From Micromonospora sp. WMMD1128 (GTDB lineage Bacteria; Actinomycetota; Actinomycetes; Mycobacteriales; Micromonosporaceae): DNA of 64,000 nt. Shown here piece by piece: positions 33,899 through 43,788 of this stretch. The stretch covers positions 1,811,501 to 1,875,500 of the forward strand of contig NZ_CP114902.1 of NCBI RefSeq assembly GCF_027497235.1, written 5' to 3'. The notes under the pieces were generated by a model. The model saw nothing but the letters and a program-made list of their open reading frames with translations, was not told the origin of the DNA and did no database searches. Numbering within the stretch: position 1 is the first letter of the stretch; each line of letters opens with the position of its first letter. The translations under genes and the position numbers were made by a program.

Positions 33899-34890
33899 GC
33901 GTGAACGCCACTCCGGCCGGCGCGGAGTCCGCCGCCGAGGCGGAGCAGCCGACCGGCCGGCACGCCACGGTCCCCGCCCAGCGGGCCCGCCGCGGCTCCG
34001 GCGCGCCGCTGAGCGACAACAAGCGCGCCGAGCGTCGCCTCGGCTGGCTGCTGTGCGCGCCCGCCGCGCTGGTCATGGTGCTCGTCACCGCGTACCCGAT
34101 CCTGTATTCGATCTGGCTCTCGCTGCAACGGTTCGACCTGCGCTTTCCCGACGAACGGCAGTTCGTCGGGCTGGACAACTACGTCACCGTGCTGAGCAAC
34201 CAGTTCTGGTGGACCGCGTTCGGGGTGACCGTGCTGATCACGGTGGTCACCGTCGCGGTCGAGCTGGTGCTCGGCATGGGCCTGGCGCTGATCATGCACC
34301 GGACGCTCGTCGGCCGGGGCATCGTCCGCACCGCGGCGCTGATCCCCTACGGCATCGTCACCGTGGTCGCGGCGTTCTCCTGGCGGTACGCCTGGACGCC
34401 CGGCACCGGCTACCTGGCGAACCTGTTCGACGGCAGCGCGCCGCTCACCGAACGGGCCAGCTCGCTGGCGATCATCATGCTGGCGGAGATCTGGAAGACC
34501 ACCCCGTTCATGGCGTTGCTGCTGATGGCCGGGCTGGCGCTGGTGCCGGAGGACCTGCTCAAGGCGGCCTCCACCGACGGGGCGACGGCGTGGCAGCGGT
34601 TCACCAAGGTGATGCTGCCGGTGATGAAGCCGGCGATCCTGGTCGCGCTGCTGTTCCGCACGCTCGACGCGTTCCGGGTCTTCGACAACATCTTCGTGCT
34701 CACCAACGGCGGCAACGAGACCTCGTCGGTGTCGATGCTCGCCTACAACAACCTGATCCGGGGCTTGAACCTCGGCATCGGCTCCACGATGTCGGTGCTC
34801 ATCTTCATCACCGTGGCGATCATCGCCTTCGTCTTCGTGAAGCTGTTCGGCACCGCTGCCCCCGGCAGCGACGATGGGGAGAGGCGCTGA
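33895..34890 (+). CDS. Sugar ABC transporter permease (MalF/SugA type)
   Basis: A 331-residue permease. A hydrophilic N-terminal tail of about 45 residues is followed by six membrane helices. The EAA loop is [27 protein letters not shown], and the [17 protein letters not shown] segment is typical of MalF-type proteins. It forms the channel with the next permease. The start overlaps the binding-protein stop. Confidence 0.93.
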   Translation: MSVNATPAGAESAAEAEQPTGRHATVPAQRARRGSGAPLSDNKRAERRLGWLLCAPAALVMVLVTAYPILYSIWLSLQRFDLRFPDERQFVGLDNYVTVLSNQFWWTAFGVTVLITVVTVAVELVLGMGLALIMHRTLVGRGIVRTAALIPYGIVTVVAAFSWRYAWTPGTGYLANLFDGSAPLTERASSLAIIMLAEIWKTTPFMALLLMAGLALVPEDLLKAASTDGATAWQRFTKVMLPVMKPAILVALLFRTLDAFRVFDNIFVLTNGGNETSSVSMLAYNNLIRGLNLGIGSTMSVLIFITVAIIAFVFVKLFGTAAPGSDDGERR

Positions 34891-34891
34891 C

Positions 34892-35728
34892 ATGGCCGTG
34901 GAAACCACCACACGGGCGAAGCTGCGCTGGGGTGTGTTGGACGTCGTGGTCGTCGTCTTCGCGCTCGTCCCGGTGCTCTGGATCGCCTCGCTGTCGTTCA
35001 AGACCCCGGGCACGCTCACCGACGGCAAGTTCTGGCCGCGGGAGTGGACGCTCGACAACTACCGGACGATCTTCGACACCGACCAGTTCGTCCGGGCCCT
35101 GATCAACTCGATCGGCATCGCGCTGATCGCCACCGCGATCGCGGTGGTGCTCGGCACGATGGCCGCGTACGCGATCTCCCGGCTGGACTTCCCGGGCAAG
35201 AAGCTGCTGGTCGGGGTCTCCCTGCTGATCGCGATGTTCCCCCAGGTGTCGCTGGTGTCGCCGCTGTTCGAGATCGAGCGGCAGCTCGGCCTCTTCGACA
35301 CCTGGCCGGGCCTGATCCTGCCGTACATCACGTTCGCGCTGCCGCTGGCGATCTACACGCTGTCGGCGTTCTTCAAGCAGATCCCGTGGGACCTGGAGAA
35401 GGCGGCGAAGATGGACGGCGCCACCCAGGGCCAGGCGTTCCGGCGGGTGATCGCCCCGCTGGCCGCGCCCGGCGTGTTCACCACGGCCATCCTGGTCTTC
35501 ATCTTCTGCTGGAACGACTTCCTGTTCGCGATCACGCTCACCTCGACCGAGCGGTCCCGCACGGTCCCGGTGGCGTTGCAGTTCTTCACCGGCGAGTCGC
35601 AGTTCGAGGACCCGACCGGGGCGATCTGCGCCGCCGCGGTGGTGATCACCGTGCCGATCATCCTGTTCGTGCTCTTCTTCCAGCGCCGCATCGTCTCCGG
35701 CCTGACCTCCGGCGCAGTCAAGGGATAG
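34892..35728 (+). CDS. Sugar ABC transporter permease (MalG/SugB type)
   Basis: A 278-residue permease with six helices. The EAA loop is [27 protein letters not shown], and the C-terminus [17 protein letters not shown] is the MalG type, much like the partial gene at the left window edge. ATG 34892 lies one base after the previous stop, with GGGGAGAGG upstream. Confidence 0.93.
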   Translation: MAVETTTRAKLRWGVLDVVVVVFALVPVLWIASLSFKTPGTLTDGKFWPREWTLDNYRTIFDTDQFVRALINSIGIALIATAIAVVLGTMAAYAISRLDFPGKKLLVGVSLLIAMFPQVSLVSPLFEIERQLGLFDTWPGLILPYITFALPLAIYTLSAFFKQIPWDLEKAAKMDGATQGQAFRRVIAPLAAPGVFTTAILVFIFCWNDFLFAITLTSTERSRTVPVALQFFTGESQFEDPTGAICAAAVVITVPIILFVLFFQRRIVSGLTSGAVKG

Positions 35729-35737
35729 GTGGTAACA

Positions 35738-36946
35738 GTGGCTGACATCGTGCTGGACAAGGTGAGCAAGCGGTTCCCGGACGGGACCACCGCCGTGCAG
35801 GACGTCGACCTGGAGATCGCCGACGGCGAGTTCGTCATCCTGGTCGGCCCCTCCGGCTGCGGGAAGTCCACCACCCTCAACATGATCGCCGGGCTGGAGG
35901 ACATCAGCGCCGGTGAGCTGCGGATCGCGGGGGAGCGGGTCAACGACAAGGCGCCCCGGGACCGGGACATCGCCATGGTCTTCCAGTCGTACGCGCTCTA
36001 CCCGAACATGACGGTGCGGGAGAACATGGCCTTCCCGCTGCGCCTGGCGAAGATGGACAAGGAGACCATCAACCAGAAGGTGGACGAGGCCGCCAAGGTG
36101 CTGGAGCTGACCGCGCTGCTGGACCGCAAGCCGGCCAACCTCTCCGGCGGCCAGCGGCAGCGGGTGGCGATGGGGCGGGCGATCGTCCGCCAGCCCAAGG
36201 CGTTCCTGATGGACGAGCCGTTGTCCAACCTGGACGCCAAGCTGCGGGTGCAGATGCGCACGGTGGTGTCCCGGTTGCAGAAGCAGCTCGGCACCACCAC
36301 CGTCTACGTCACCCACGACCAGACCGAGGCGATGACCCTCGGCGACCGGGTGGTCATCATGCGCGGCGGCGCGGTGCAGCAGGTCGGCCCGCCGCAGGAG
36401 CTGTACGACCACCCGCGCAACCTCTTCGTCGCCGGGTTCATCGGCTCGCCGTCGATGAACTTCCTGCACGCCAAGGTGGAGGAGGGGAAGCTGCGGACCG
36501 CGCTCGGCGACGTGCCCATCGGCGAGCGGATCCGTCGCGAGCTGGAGGCCGGCGACGCCCCGCGTGAGCTGATCCTCGGCGTCCGCCCGGAGCACTTCGA
36601 GGACGCCGCGCTCATCGACGACGAGACCCGCCGCCGGGGGGTGGAGTTCGAGGCGCCTGTCGACATCGTCGAGTCGATGGGCTCGGACAAGTACGTCTAC
36701 TTCACCGTCGAGGGGGAGCGGGCCACCGCCGCCGAGCTGGAGGAGTTGGCCGCCGACGCGGGGGCCGCCGACTTCGCCGGCGCCGGGTCCAGCCTGGTCA
36801 CCCGGCTGTCGGCGGAGTCGCCGGCGCGGGAGGGCGAGTCGCGCCGGGTGTGGTTCAACCTGGAGAAGATCCACCTGTTCGACCCGGGCAGCGGTCGCAA
36901 CCTGACCCTGCACGAGGGGCGGTCGGCCGGCGCGCTCGCCGACTGA
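35738..36946 (+). CDS. Sugar ABC transporter ATP-binding protein (UgpC/SugC type)
   Basis: A 402-residue ATPase. Walker A GPSGCGKSTT, Q-loop FQSYALYP, signature LSGGQRQRVAMGRA, Walker B FLMDEPLSNLD and switch THDQTEAM are all intact. The C-terminal regulatory (TOBE-like) domain from about 240 is as in multi-sugar ATPases (ELILGVRPEHF). GTG 35738 gives MADIVLDKVSKRF; GTG 35729 is possible. Such ATPases may serve several importers, including the one cut at the left edge. Confidence 0.95.
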   Translation: MADIVLDKVSKRFPDGTTAVQDVDLEIADGEFVILVGPSGCGKSTTLNMIAGLEDISAGELRIAGERVNDKAPRDRDIAMVFQSYALYPNMTVRENMAFPLRLAKMDKETINQKVDEAAKVLELTALLDRKPANLSGGQRQRVAMGRAIVRQPKAFLMDEPLSNLDAKLRVQMRTVVSRLQKQLGTTTVYVTHDQTEAMTLGDRVVIMRGGAVQQVGPPQELYDHPRNLFVAGFIGSPSMNFLHAKVEEGKLRTALGDVPIGERIRRELEAGDAPRELILGVRPEHFEDAALIDDETRRRGVEFEAPVDIVESMGSDKYVYFTVEGERATAAELEELAADAGAADFAGAGSSLVTRLSAESPAREGESRRVWFNLEKIHLFDPGSGRNLTLHEGRSAGALAD

Positions 36947-36961
36947 GCGTAGGTGCGCGCG

Positions 36962-36993
36962 GGAGGGTCGGCGGCCTCGGTCGCCGACCCTCC
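36962..36993. terminator. Terminator of the sugar importer operon
   Basis: A perfect 12-bp stem (36962-36973 and 36982-36993, GGAGGGTCGGCG) with an 8-base loop lies 15 bp after the ATPase stop. Confidence 0.75.
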
Positions 36994-37098
36994 GGTCGCC
37001 CAATGGACGCGGGCGCAGTCGGCACGCCCGCCGGCACGCCCGTGGCTGGGGCCGGCCGCAGCAGCCGACCCTCGAGGCGCGCCCGGGTGAGGAGAACG

Positions 37099-37122
37099 CG
37101 GAGCGCGACGTGGCGCGCTCCG
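37099..37122. terminator. Terminator of the winged-helix gene
   Basis: Stem CGGAGCGCG / CGCGCTCCG with a 6-base loop lies 14 bp beyond the stop of the leftward winged-helix gene. Confidence 0.55.
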
Positions 37123-37135
37123 GGCAGGAGCGCCG

Positions 37136-38239
37136 TCACCAGGAGTGACGCAGCTCCAGCCCGAGGAAGCGGGCGTAGCCGGCCAGAGCCGCGTCGACCC
37201 GGGCGCGCAGCGGCGCGTCGAACGGCACGAGCTGCCGCACGGTCACCGTCACCGTCTTCGCCGTGAGCGTCCGCTTCCAGGTGCCGACCACCCGGCCGCC
37301 GCGCACCACCGTGGCCTGGAACATCCCGTTGTTGCCGGGCACCACGGCGGCGGCGTGCGCCGGGTCGAGCATCAGCGAACGGTCCTTGAAGCCCAGCAGG
37401 TATTCGTCGAAGCCGGGCAGCACGTGCAGGTCGTCGACGGGGGCGCGGGGCGCGTCGAGCAGCGCGGCGTCGACCGTCGCCGGCTCGCCGTCGACCTCGA
37501 CCGGGGCGAGGAGGTCACCGGCCAGGGTGAGGGCCCGGGTCGCGTCGGTGACGGTCAGCCCGCTCCACCGGGCCAGCTCGTGCCGGGTCACCGGGCCGTG
37601 GCCGCGCACGTAGCGGTGGGCCAGCACCGCCAGCGCCTCGTCGCGCTCCGGGCGGTGCGGGTCGGGCACCCATTCGTCGAGCAGCGCGAATGTCTGCTCG
37701 TTGCCCACCTGCGGCGCGATGCAGGTGATGCCGCGCTGGGCCGCGTACCACAACAGGTGGTAGCCGCGCTGGCCGGCGGTGTCCAGCCCGGCGGTCCGCA
37801 GCGCGGCCAGGCACTCGGCGCGGGTGAGCCGACCGCCGCCGCTGAGCGCCGCGCCGAGCACGTCGCCGGCGCGGTCGCCGTCGGTGAGGGTGAGCCCGAG
37901 CTGACGCCACCTGGCGGCCAGCCCGCCCAGTGCGCGGACCCCGGTCACGGCGAGCATCCAGTGCGCGTCCCGCGGCGGCACCAGGTGCACCGTGCCCCGC
38001 ATCGGCCAGGTCCGCAGCGCCTCGCGTCGCTCCAGCGCCGCGTGGACGTCGCCCCGGGTGCGGCCGGGCAGGCGGACGCCGAGCGACCACAGCCCGCTTG
38101 CCGCGTCCTGCGACTGCATGGCGCCGAACCACTCCACCACATCGGACACGCTCCGCGGCCGGGTGGCCGGATGCGGACGCAGCAGCAGGCTGGTCATGCG
38201 GAGCGCGAGCGCCTCGGCGCGATCGAGGCGTACGGTCAC
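37136..38239 (-). CDS. Winged-helix DNA-binding domain protein (YcaQ/AlkX-like, HTH_42)
   Basis: A 367-residue protein of the HTH_42 family: VVEWFGAMQSQDAASGLWSLGVR and LRTWPMRGTVHLVPPRDAHWML at the N-terminus, RGHGPVTRHELARWSGLTVTDA in the middle, and LLPGFDEYLLGFKDRS-type VLPGFDEYLLGFKDRSLML near 280. Relatives include DNA glycosylases of the YcaQ/AlkX class that repair alkylated or crosslinked DNA, often near antibiotic clusters; the QSQD motif fits. Whether this copy is an active glycosylase cannot be told from motifs alone. Confidence 0.85.
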   Translation of the reverse strand: MTVRLDRAEALALRMTSLLLRPHPATRPRSVSDVVEWFGAMQSQDAASGLWSLGVRLPGRTRGDVHAALERREALRTWPMRGTVHLVPPRDAHWMLAVTGVRALGGLAARWRQLGLTLTDGDRAGDVLGAALSGGGRLTRAECLAALRTAGLDTAGQRGYHLLWYAAQRGITCIAPQVGNEQTFALLDEWVPDPHRPERDEALAVLAHRYVRGHGPVTRHELARWSGLTVTDATRALTLAGDLLAPVEVDGEPATVDAALLDAPRAPVDDLHVLPGFDEYLLGFKDRSLMLDPAHAAAVVPGNNGMFQATVVRGGRVVGTWKRTLTAKTVTVTVRQLVPFDAPLRARVDAALAGYARFLGLELRHSW

Positions 38240-38536
38240 GGCGGCCTCCCGTCAGCGGCTGGACGGTGAGCATAGGGCCGGACTCCGACAGCGCCGGGCG
38301 GGAGTGGACCCCTGATCGCGCTACGCCGGCAGCGGTGCCGACGGAGCGCGATCCCCCGTTCAGGTTCCCGGCGCAGGGGCGGCGATCGGCCGGCGCCGGT
38401 GTGAACAGGATCCTCGGTGCGCGCGGCCGGGCGCGCGGTTGCCGGCCGAACTTGCGCAAATCTTGAGCGGCGTTTGCGCCGGCAACTAACGGGTAGTCGC
38501 CGGAGCTCACCGGCAATTCGAGAAGGAGAACGTCTG

Positions 38537-39154
38537 ATGGATGGCCAGGTCAAGGTCGCGGTGATCTACTACAGCGCGACCGGTATCACCTACCAGATGG
38601 CGCAGTCGGCGGCCGAGGCGGCGGGGGAAGCCGGTGCCGAGGTCCGCCTGCGCAAGGTGCGTGAGCTGGCGCCCGACGAGGCGATCCGCTCCAACTCGGG
38701 CTGGCAGGCGCACCGGCTGGAGACCCAGGACGTGATGGAGGCCGAGCCGGACGACCTGTCCTGGGCCGACGTTGTGATCATGGGATCGCCCACCCGGTAC
38801 GGCATGATCGCCGCGCAGCTCAAGCAGTTCATCGACACCACCGGCCCGCTCTGGGCCAACGGACTGCTCGCCGACAAGGTCTACACCGGCTTCACCTCGA
38901 CCGCGACCTCGCACGGTGGCCAGGAGGCCACGCTGCTGTCGCTGTACACGGTCTTCTACCACTGGGGTGGCATCGTGGTGACCCCCGGCTACACCGACCC
39001 CAGCCAGTTCGTCGCCGGCAACCCGTACGGCGCGTCGCACACGAGCAACAACGGCGAGATCGCCCCGGACCACGTCGCGCTGGCCGCCACCGCGCTCACC
39101 GCCAAGCGGGCGGTGCTGACCGGGGCCGCGCTCAAGCGGGGCATGGCCGGCTGA
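38537..39154 (+). CDS. wrbA: NAD(P)H:quinone oxidoreductase WrbA
   Basis: A 205-residue flavodoxin-like quinone reductase. The FMN phosphate loop is YYSATGITYQMA, then VIMGSPTRYGMIAAQLKQFIDTTGPLW and TATSHGGQEATLLS, all diagnostic of WrbA. It carries out two-electron reduction of quinones, protecting against oxidative stress. ATG 38537 has AGAAGGAG upstream. The 297-bp region before it (38240-38536) separates it from the divergent winged-helix gene and shows no further gene. Confidence 0.95.
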   Translation: MDGQVKVAVIYYSATGITYQMAQSAAEAAGEAGAEVRLRKVRELAPDEAIRSNSGWQAHRLETQDVMEAEPDDLSWADVVIMGSPTRYGMIAAQLKQFIDTTGPLWANGLLADKVYTGFTSTATSHGGQEATLLSLYTVFYHWGGIVVTPGYTDPSQFVAGNPYGASHTSNNGEIAPDHVALAATALTAKRAVLTGAALKRGMAG

Positions 39155-39215
39155 CGCGTCCGGTGCCGCGGAAGCCGATCAGAGTCGCCGCCTGCGCCGG
39201 GTAGGTTGACCGGCG

Positions 39216-40598
39216 ATGGACATTCTCGCTCTGGACCTGGGCACCTCCTCGGTACGCGGGCTGGTGCTCGACCCGGACGCGGTGCCGCGTCCGGGCGCGC
39301 TGGCCCGCCGGAAGGTGCACCTGGTCACCGGCGACGACGGCACCGGGACGCTTGACGGCCCCGGCTACCTGGCGTGCCTGGTGGAGTGCCTGGACGAGTT
39401 GGCCGCCGGCGGGCACCTGCGGCAGGTCGGGCTGGTGGCGACGTCCGGGCAGTGGCACTCGGTGCTGCCGCTGGCCCCCGACGGCACCCCGTCCGGCCCG
39501 GTGCTGACCTGGCTGGACACCCGGGCGGCGCCGCCCACCGGCGCGTCCGGCCCGGCCGACCCGGACGACTACCACCGGCGGACCGGCACCTGGTGGCACC
39601 GCTGCTACTGGTCGATGCGGCTGCCCTGGTTACGGGAGCGCGGCGGCGACTCGGCCGCCCGCTTCGTCGGCCTGGCCGAGTACGTCCTCGGCGCGCTGCT
39701 CGACGAGGCGCCGATGTCGGCGTCGCTGGCCTCCGGCACCGGGCTGCTCGACCTTCGTCGCCTCGACTGGGACGCGGAGGCGTTGGCGCTCGCCGGCCTG
39801 TCCCCGCGGCGGCTGCCGCCGCTGGCGCCGGAGGGCTGGCACGGCCGGTTGAACGCGCGACACGCCCGGCGCTGGCCGGCGCTCGCCGACGCGCGCTGGG
39901 CGGCGCCGGTCGGCGACGGGGCCGCGTCGAACGTGGGCTCCGGCTGCGTCGACGGGTCCCGGGCCGCGGTCACCGTCGGCACCTCCGCCGCGGTCCGCGT
40001 GATCCAGGCGGTTCCGGCCGGCGCGGAGCTGCCGCCGCTGCCGGACCAGCTCTGGCGCTATCGGGTCGACCACGACCACGTGGTCACCGGGGCGGCGTAC
40101 TCCAGCGGCGGGAACCTGTTCGCCTGGGCCGCCCGCGAGCTGCGGCTGCCGAAGGACGCGGAGCTGGAGGCCGCGCTGCGCCGGGCCGCCGCCGCCCGGC
40201 CGGTGCGGGCCGATCCCCGCTTCGGCGGCGACCGGCCCCCGGGCACCGCCCCCGCCGGCTCGGGCGAGCTGCGCGGGTTGAGCTTCGGCACCACCGCGGT
40301 GGACATCCTGGCCGGGCTGATGGACGGGCTGTGCCGGCTCGTCACCGACGACCTGGCGCTGCTCGAGGCCGGCGTCGGCGACCCGATGGAGGTGGTGCTC
40401 GGCGGCGGGGCGTTGACCGCCTCGCGGTGGTGGCGCACGGCCTTCGCCGACGCGCTCGTCCCGCGTACGGTGCGGTGGCAGCGGAACCCGGAGATCGGGG
40501 CGACCGGGGCCGCTCTGGTGGCCCTCGGACGGGTGCCGGAGGCGACCTCCATCGGCGGCGTCGGCGGGACCGACGAGGACGCCGCACCGGACGTCTGA
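39216..40598 (+). CDS. FGGY-family carbohydrate kinase (gluconate-kinase-like)
   Basis: A 460-residue sugar kinase: ATP phosphate-1 motif LALDLGTSSVRGLVLD at the N-terminus, ATSGQWHSVLPL, WLDTRA, and the C-terminal FGGY region SFGTTAVDILAGLMDGLC, then VVLGGGALTASRWW. The family phosphorylates xylulose, gluconate, glycerol and others; the form here is nearest to gluconate/xylulokinase-like members, with substrate unproven. A rare TTA codon lies at 39630-39632. It stands alone, 61 bp after wrbA in the same direction. Confidence 0.85.
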   Translation: MDILALDLGTSSVRGLVLDPDAVPRPGALARRKVHLVTGDDGTGTLDGPGYLACLVECLDELAAGGHLRQVGLVATSGQWHSVLPLAPDGTPSGPVLTWLDTRAAPPTGASGPADPDDYHRRTGTWWHRCYWSMRLPWLRERGGDSAARFVGLAEYVLGALLDEAPMSASLASGTGLLDLRRLDWDAEALALAGLSPRRLPPLAPEGWHGRLNARHARRWPALADARWAAPVGDGAASNVGSGCVDGSRAAVTVGTSAAVRVIQAVPAGAELPPLPDQLWRYRVDHDHVVTGAAYSSGGNLFAWAARELRLPKDAELEAALRRAAAARPVRADPRFGGDRPPGTAPAGSGELRGLSFGTTAVDILAGLMDGLCRLVTDDLALLEAGVGDPMEVVLGGGALTASRWWRTAFADALVPRTVRWQRNPEIGATGAALVALGRVPEATSIGGVGGTDEDAAPDV

Positions 40599-40705
40599 AC
40601 ACTGATCGTCCTGCTCATGCCGTCCGGGCGGCCGTTGACACCGCCCGCTGGCCTGGTTGGATGGAGCCGCTCCCCGACGTGGTGGAGCGGATCGAGGAGG
40701 CGAGT

Positions 40706-43303
40706 GTGGGCGCACGTCCCGACCCGGCCCGCGGCGTGGCCCCGGCGCCGCACCGGCGGCGCTCGGGGTTCCGGCTGCGGGACTGGCGGATGGGGACCAA
40801 ACTGGCCACCGTGCTGGTGATCCCCACGCTGGCGTTCCTGGTTCTCGCCGGCGTGCAGACCCGGAGTCTGGTGGGTACGACCACCACTCTGAGTGACTTC
40901 GCCGATCAGGTCGGCATCGGTCGCCAGATCACCACCGTGATCGATCGGATCCAGCAGGAGCGGGACCGCTCCGCGGGCGAGTTGGCCGCGCTGCGCCGGG
41001 CCGGCGCCGGCGCCGACCGGGACGCCGCGGTGGTCGCGCTACGGCCGTTCCAGGAGGCCACCGACCGGGCAATGGACGAGCTACGGACCGTCGCCGCGCC
41101 ATTGGCCGACGCGGACGCCGCCTGGCGGATCGCCTACTCCGAGGCGCTTGAGGCGTACGACCAGGTGGTGGCCATCCGGGCGGCGGTGCCAGCCGCGCTG
41201 CTCGCCAGCGACACCATCCTCAGCAACTACCACCGCTCCGTCGCGGCGCTGATCAGCCTGCTCGCCGAGCCGTCGCCCGGCGGCGACCGGCAGGAGCTGA
41301 CCGAGGCGGTGTTGCGCTACGTGCAGCTGGCCCGGGTCAAGGAGTTGTCCTCGCGGATCCGCGGCGAGCTCTACGCCGCCGCCCGGTCCGGCCGGTACAC
41401 CTCGGACAACCAGGTGACCCTGAGCGATCTGCGCGCCCAGCAGCTGACCGCGCTCGGCGCGTTCCGGGTGGCGGCCACCGACGAGCAGATCCGCCGCTAC
41501 GACCGGACGTCGGTGGACCCGGCGTTCGTCGCGGCCGCCCGGTTGGAGGAGCGGACCCTGCCCGTCGGCGACGCGAAGCCGGCGCTGCCGTCCGCGACGC
41601 TCTGGTGGGCGGCCACCGAGCAGCGGCAGGCGCTGTTCGGCCAGCTCGAGGGCGAGATCGTCGACGACGCGGGTCGCCGGGCCGACGACGCGAGCGCCCG
41701 GCAGTTGCGCGAGACGTTGCTGGTGGCCGGCGGCATCGTCACGGTGCTCCTGGTGGCGGTGCTCATCTCGCTGCTGGTGGGCCGGTCGGTGGCCCGCGCC
41801 ATCCGCCAGCTGCGTGGCCAGGCGCTGCGCATCGCTCAGGTGGAGCTGCCGATGACGCTGGAGCGGCTGCGCGCGGTGGACCGTCCGGTGGGCGCGATCG
41901 CCGTGCCCCCGGCGGTGATCAAATCGCAGGACGAGATCGGCGAGCTGGCGGAGGCGTTCGTGGCGGTGCACCGCAGCGCCGTCGGGGTCGCGGTCGAGCA
42001 GGCGACGATGCGCCAGAACGTCAACGCGATGTTCGTCAACCTGGCCCGGCGCAGTCAGGTGCTCGTCGAGCGGCAGTTGGAGCTTCTCGACGACCTGGAA
42101 CGCGAGGAGAGCGACCCGGATCAGCTGGAGAACCTGTTCAAGCTGGACCACCTCGCCGCCCGCATGCGCCGCAACGACGAGAGCCTGCTGGTGCTCGCCG
42201 GCACCGAGTCCACCCGCCGGTGGAACCGCCCGGTGGGGCTGGGCGCGGTGCTGCTCGCGGCCAGCGCGGAGATCGAGCAATATCAGCGGATACGCCACGA
42301 GAGCCACGCCGACCTGCACGTGGTGGGGCACGCCGTGGGCGACCTGGTGCACCTGTTCGCGGAGCTGTTGGAGAACGCCACCGCGTTCTCCCGGCCGGAG
42401 ACGGCGGTGCGGGTGGTGGTCCGGGCGGACGGGCCGGGCGCGCTTGTGGAGATCATCGACCAGGGGCTCGGCATGGGTCCGGCCGCGCTCGCCGAGGCGA
42501 ACGCGGTGCTGGCCGAGCCGCCGGCGGCCGACGTGGGCGCCTCCGAGCGGATGGGCCTGTTCGTGGTGAGCCACCTGGGCGCCCGGCACGGGGTGTGGGT
42601 GCAGTTGCGCCCCGGCCGGGAGGGCCTGGTCACCCGGGTCCGGATCCCGGCCGGCTTGCTGGCGGAGGCGTCCGCGCCGGACCTGGACCCGCCGATGCCG
42701 GCGCGGACGCTTACCGGCGAGGTCGCCGTGGGGTCGCGGACGTTCGGCGTGGCCACCGCCGAGCTGCCGGTGGCCGGCCGGCACCCGGCCGCGCCGCAGA
42801 TGGCCACGGCGCAGATGGCGCCACCGGGTGCGCCGTCGCTGCCGGTGTCGCCACTGACCGGCCGGCCGCTCGGCGACGCGACGGAGGGCGGGCCGACCGG
42901 TCCGCCCGCGCCCGCTGGTCCGCCCGGCGCGGTGCCGCGCCACCGACCGGCGCCCGGCCGGGCCGAGCACGTGCTCGCCCCGGCGGCCGGTCCGGCCGCC
43001 GGTGGCGGCTGGTTCTCGCGGCAGGGGCCGACGTCGTCGGTGCTGGGTGTGACGCCCGCGCCGGCGCCGACGCCGGTGACCGGCGGGACGAACGCACGTG
43101 GCCTGCCGGTACGCGTACCGATGGCGCAGCTCGCCGCCGTCTCCCCGGCGGACCGACCGGACCGGGCGGCGGTGCGGCACGAGCCGGACCCGGAGGCGGT
43201 CGGCGGCATGCTGTCCCGCTTCTACGGCGGCGTGCGGCGGGCGGAGACCGAGGAGACCACCGAGATGTACCTGCCGCAGGACCAAGGAGGACGACGACAG
43301 TGA
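40706..43303 (+). CDS. Nitrate/nitrite-sensor-type histidine kinase, CvnA-like
   Basis: About 865 residues. Membrane helix at 31-50, an extracellular NIT-type all-helical sensor (about 60-330, with [15 protein letters not shown] and [14 protein letters not shown]), second helix near 337-358, HAMP, then [22 protein letters not shown] (probable phospho-His helix) and an ATPase domain ([40 protein letters not shown]). A long Pro/Ala-rich tail follows from about 660. GTG 40706 has GAGGAGG upstream; ATG 40661 does not. It overlaps the roadblock gene by GTGA, as in conservons. Confidence 0.9.
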   Translation: MGARPDPARGVAPAPHRRRSGFRLRDWRMGTKLATVLVIPTLAFLVLAGVQTRSLVGTTTTLSDFADQVGIGRQITTVIDRIQQERDRSAGELAALRRAGAGADRDAAVVALRPFQEATDRAMDELRTVAAPLADADAAWRIAYSEALEAYDQVVAIRAAVPAALLASDTILSNYHRSVAALISLLAEPSPGGDRQELTEAVLRYVQLARVKELSSRIRGELYAAARSGRYTSDNQVTLSDLRAQQLTALGAFRVAATDEQIRRYDRTSVDPAFVAAARLEERTLPVGDAKPALPSATLWWAATEQRQALFGQLEGEIVDDAGRRADDASARQLRETLLVAGGIVTVLLVAVLISLLVGRSVARAIRQLRGQALRIAQVELPMTLERLRAVDRPVGAIAVPPAVIKSQDEIGELAEAFVAVHRSAVGVAVEQATMRQNVNAMFVNLARRSQVLVERQLELLDDLEREESDPDQLENLFKLDHLAARMRRNDESLLVLAGTESTRRWNRPVGLGAVLLAASAEIEQYQRIRHESHADLHVVGHAVGDLVHLFAELLENATAFSRPETAVRVVVRADGPGALVEIIDQGLGMGPAALAEANAVLAEPPAADVGASERMGLFVVSHLGARHGVWVQLRPGREGLVTRVRIPAGLLAEASAPDLDPPMPARTLTGEVAVGSRTFGVATAELPVAGRHPAAPQMATAQMAPPGAPSLPVSPLTGRPLGDATEGGPTGPPAPAGPPGAVPRHRPAPGRAEHVLAPAAGPAAGGGWFSRQGPTSSVLGVTPAPAPTPVTGGTNARGLPVRVPMAQLAAVSPADRPDRAAVRHEPDPEAVGGMLSRFYGGVRRAETEETTEMYLPQDQGGRRQ

Positions 43304-43722
43304 CGACGTTGAGCCAGGAAGCACGGGACCTGAGCTGGCTGGTGAACGGGTTCGCCGAGCGTGTTCCGGGTGTGGCGCACGCCGTGGTGGTGTCCTCCGA
43401 CGGGCTGCTGGTGGCGATCTCCGCGCACCTGCCCCGTGACCACGCCGACAAGCTGGCCGCGGTCACCTCGGGTCTGATGAGCATCACCGCGGGCGCGGCC
43501 CAGATGTTCGACGGCGACATCGTCAAGCAGACCGTGGTCGAGATGGGCCGGGGCTACTTCCTGGTCATGCAGATCCGGGACGGCTCGATCCTGGCCACGC
43601 TGGCCGGCGCGGACGCCGACATCGGCGTGGTCGGCTACGAGATGGCGCGGCTGGCCAAGCAGACCGGCGAGATGCTCACCCCGGCGCTGCGGGCCGAACT
43701 GCAACAGGCGCTGCCGCGCTGA
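43300..43722 (+). CDS. Roadblock/LC7 domain protein, CvnB-like
   Basis: A 140-residue roadblock protein: [29 protein letters not shown], then [19 protein letters not shown] and [17 protein letters not shown]. In conservons CvnB links the kinase CvnA to the DUF742 protein CvnC and the GTPase CvnD. Here the operon ends after CvnB with a terminator and a convergent gene, so C and D are missing locally. AGGAGG precedes the GTG. Confidence 0.93.
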   Translation: MTTLSQEARDLSWLVNGFAERVPGVAHAVVVSSDGLLVAISAHLPRDHADKLAAVTSGLMSITAGAAQMFDGDIVKQTVVEMGRGYFLVMQIRDGSILATLAGADADIGVVGYEMARLAKQTGEMLTPALRAELQQALPR

Positions 43723-43754
43723 GCCGAACCAGGCGCTGTCGCGCTGCCCGGGTG

Positions 43755-43780
43755 CCCGGCCGGCGGTGCCGCCGGCCGGG
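43755..43780. terminator. Bidirectional terminator between CvnB and the GH1 gene
   Basis: Stem CCCGGCCGGC / GCCGGCCGGG with a 6-base loop lies in the 66-bp gap between convergent genes. Confidence 0.65.
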
Positions 43781-43788
43781 GCAGACCC

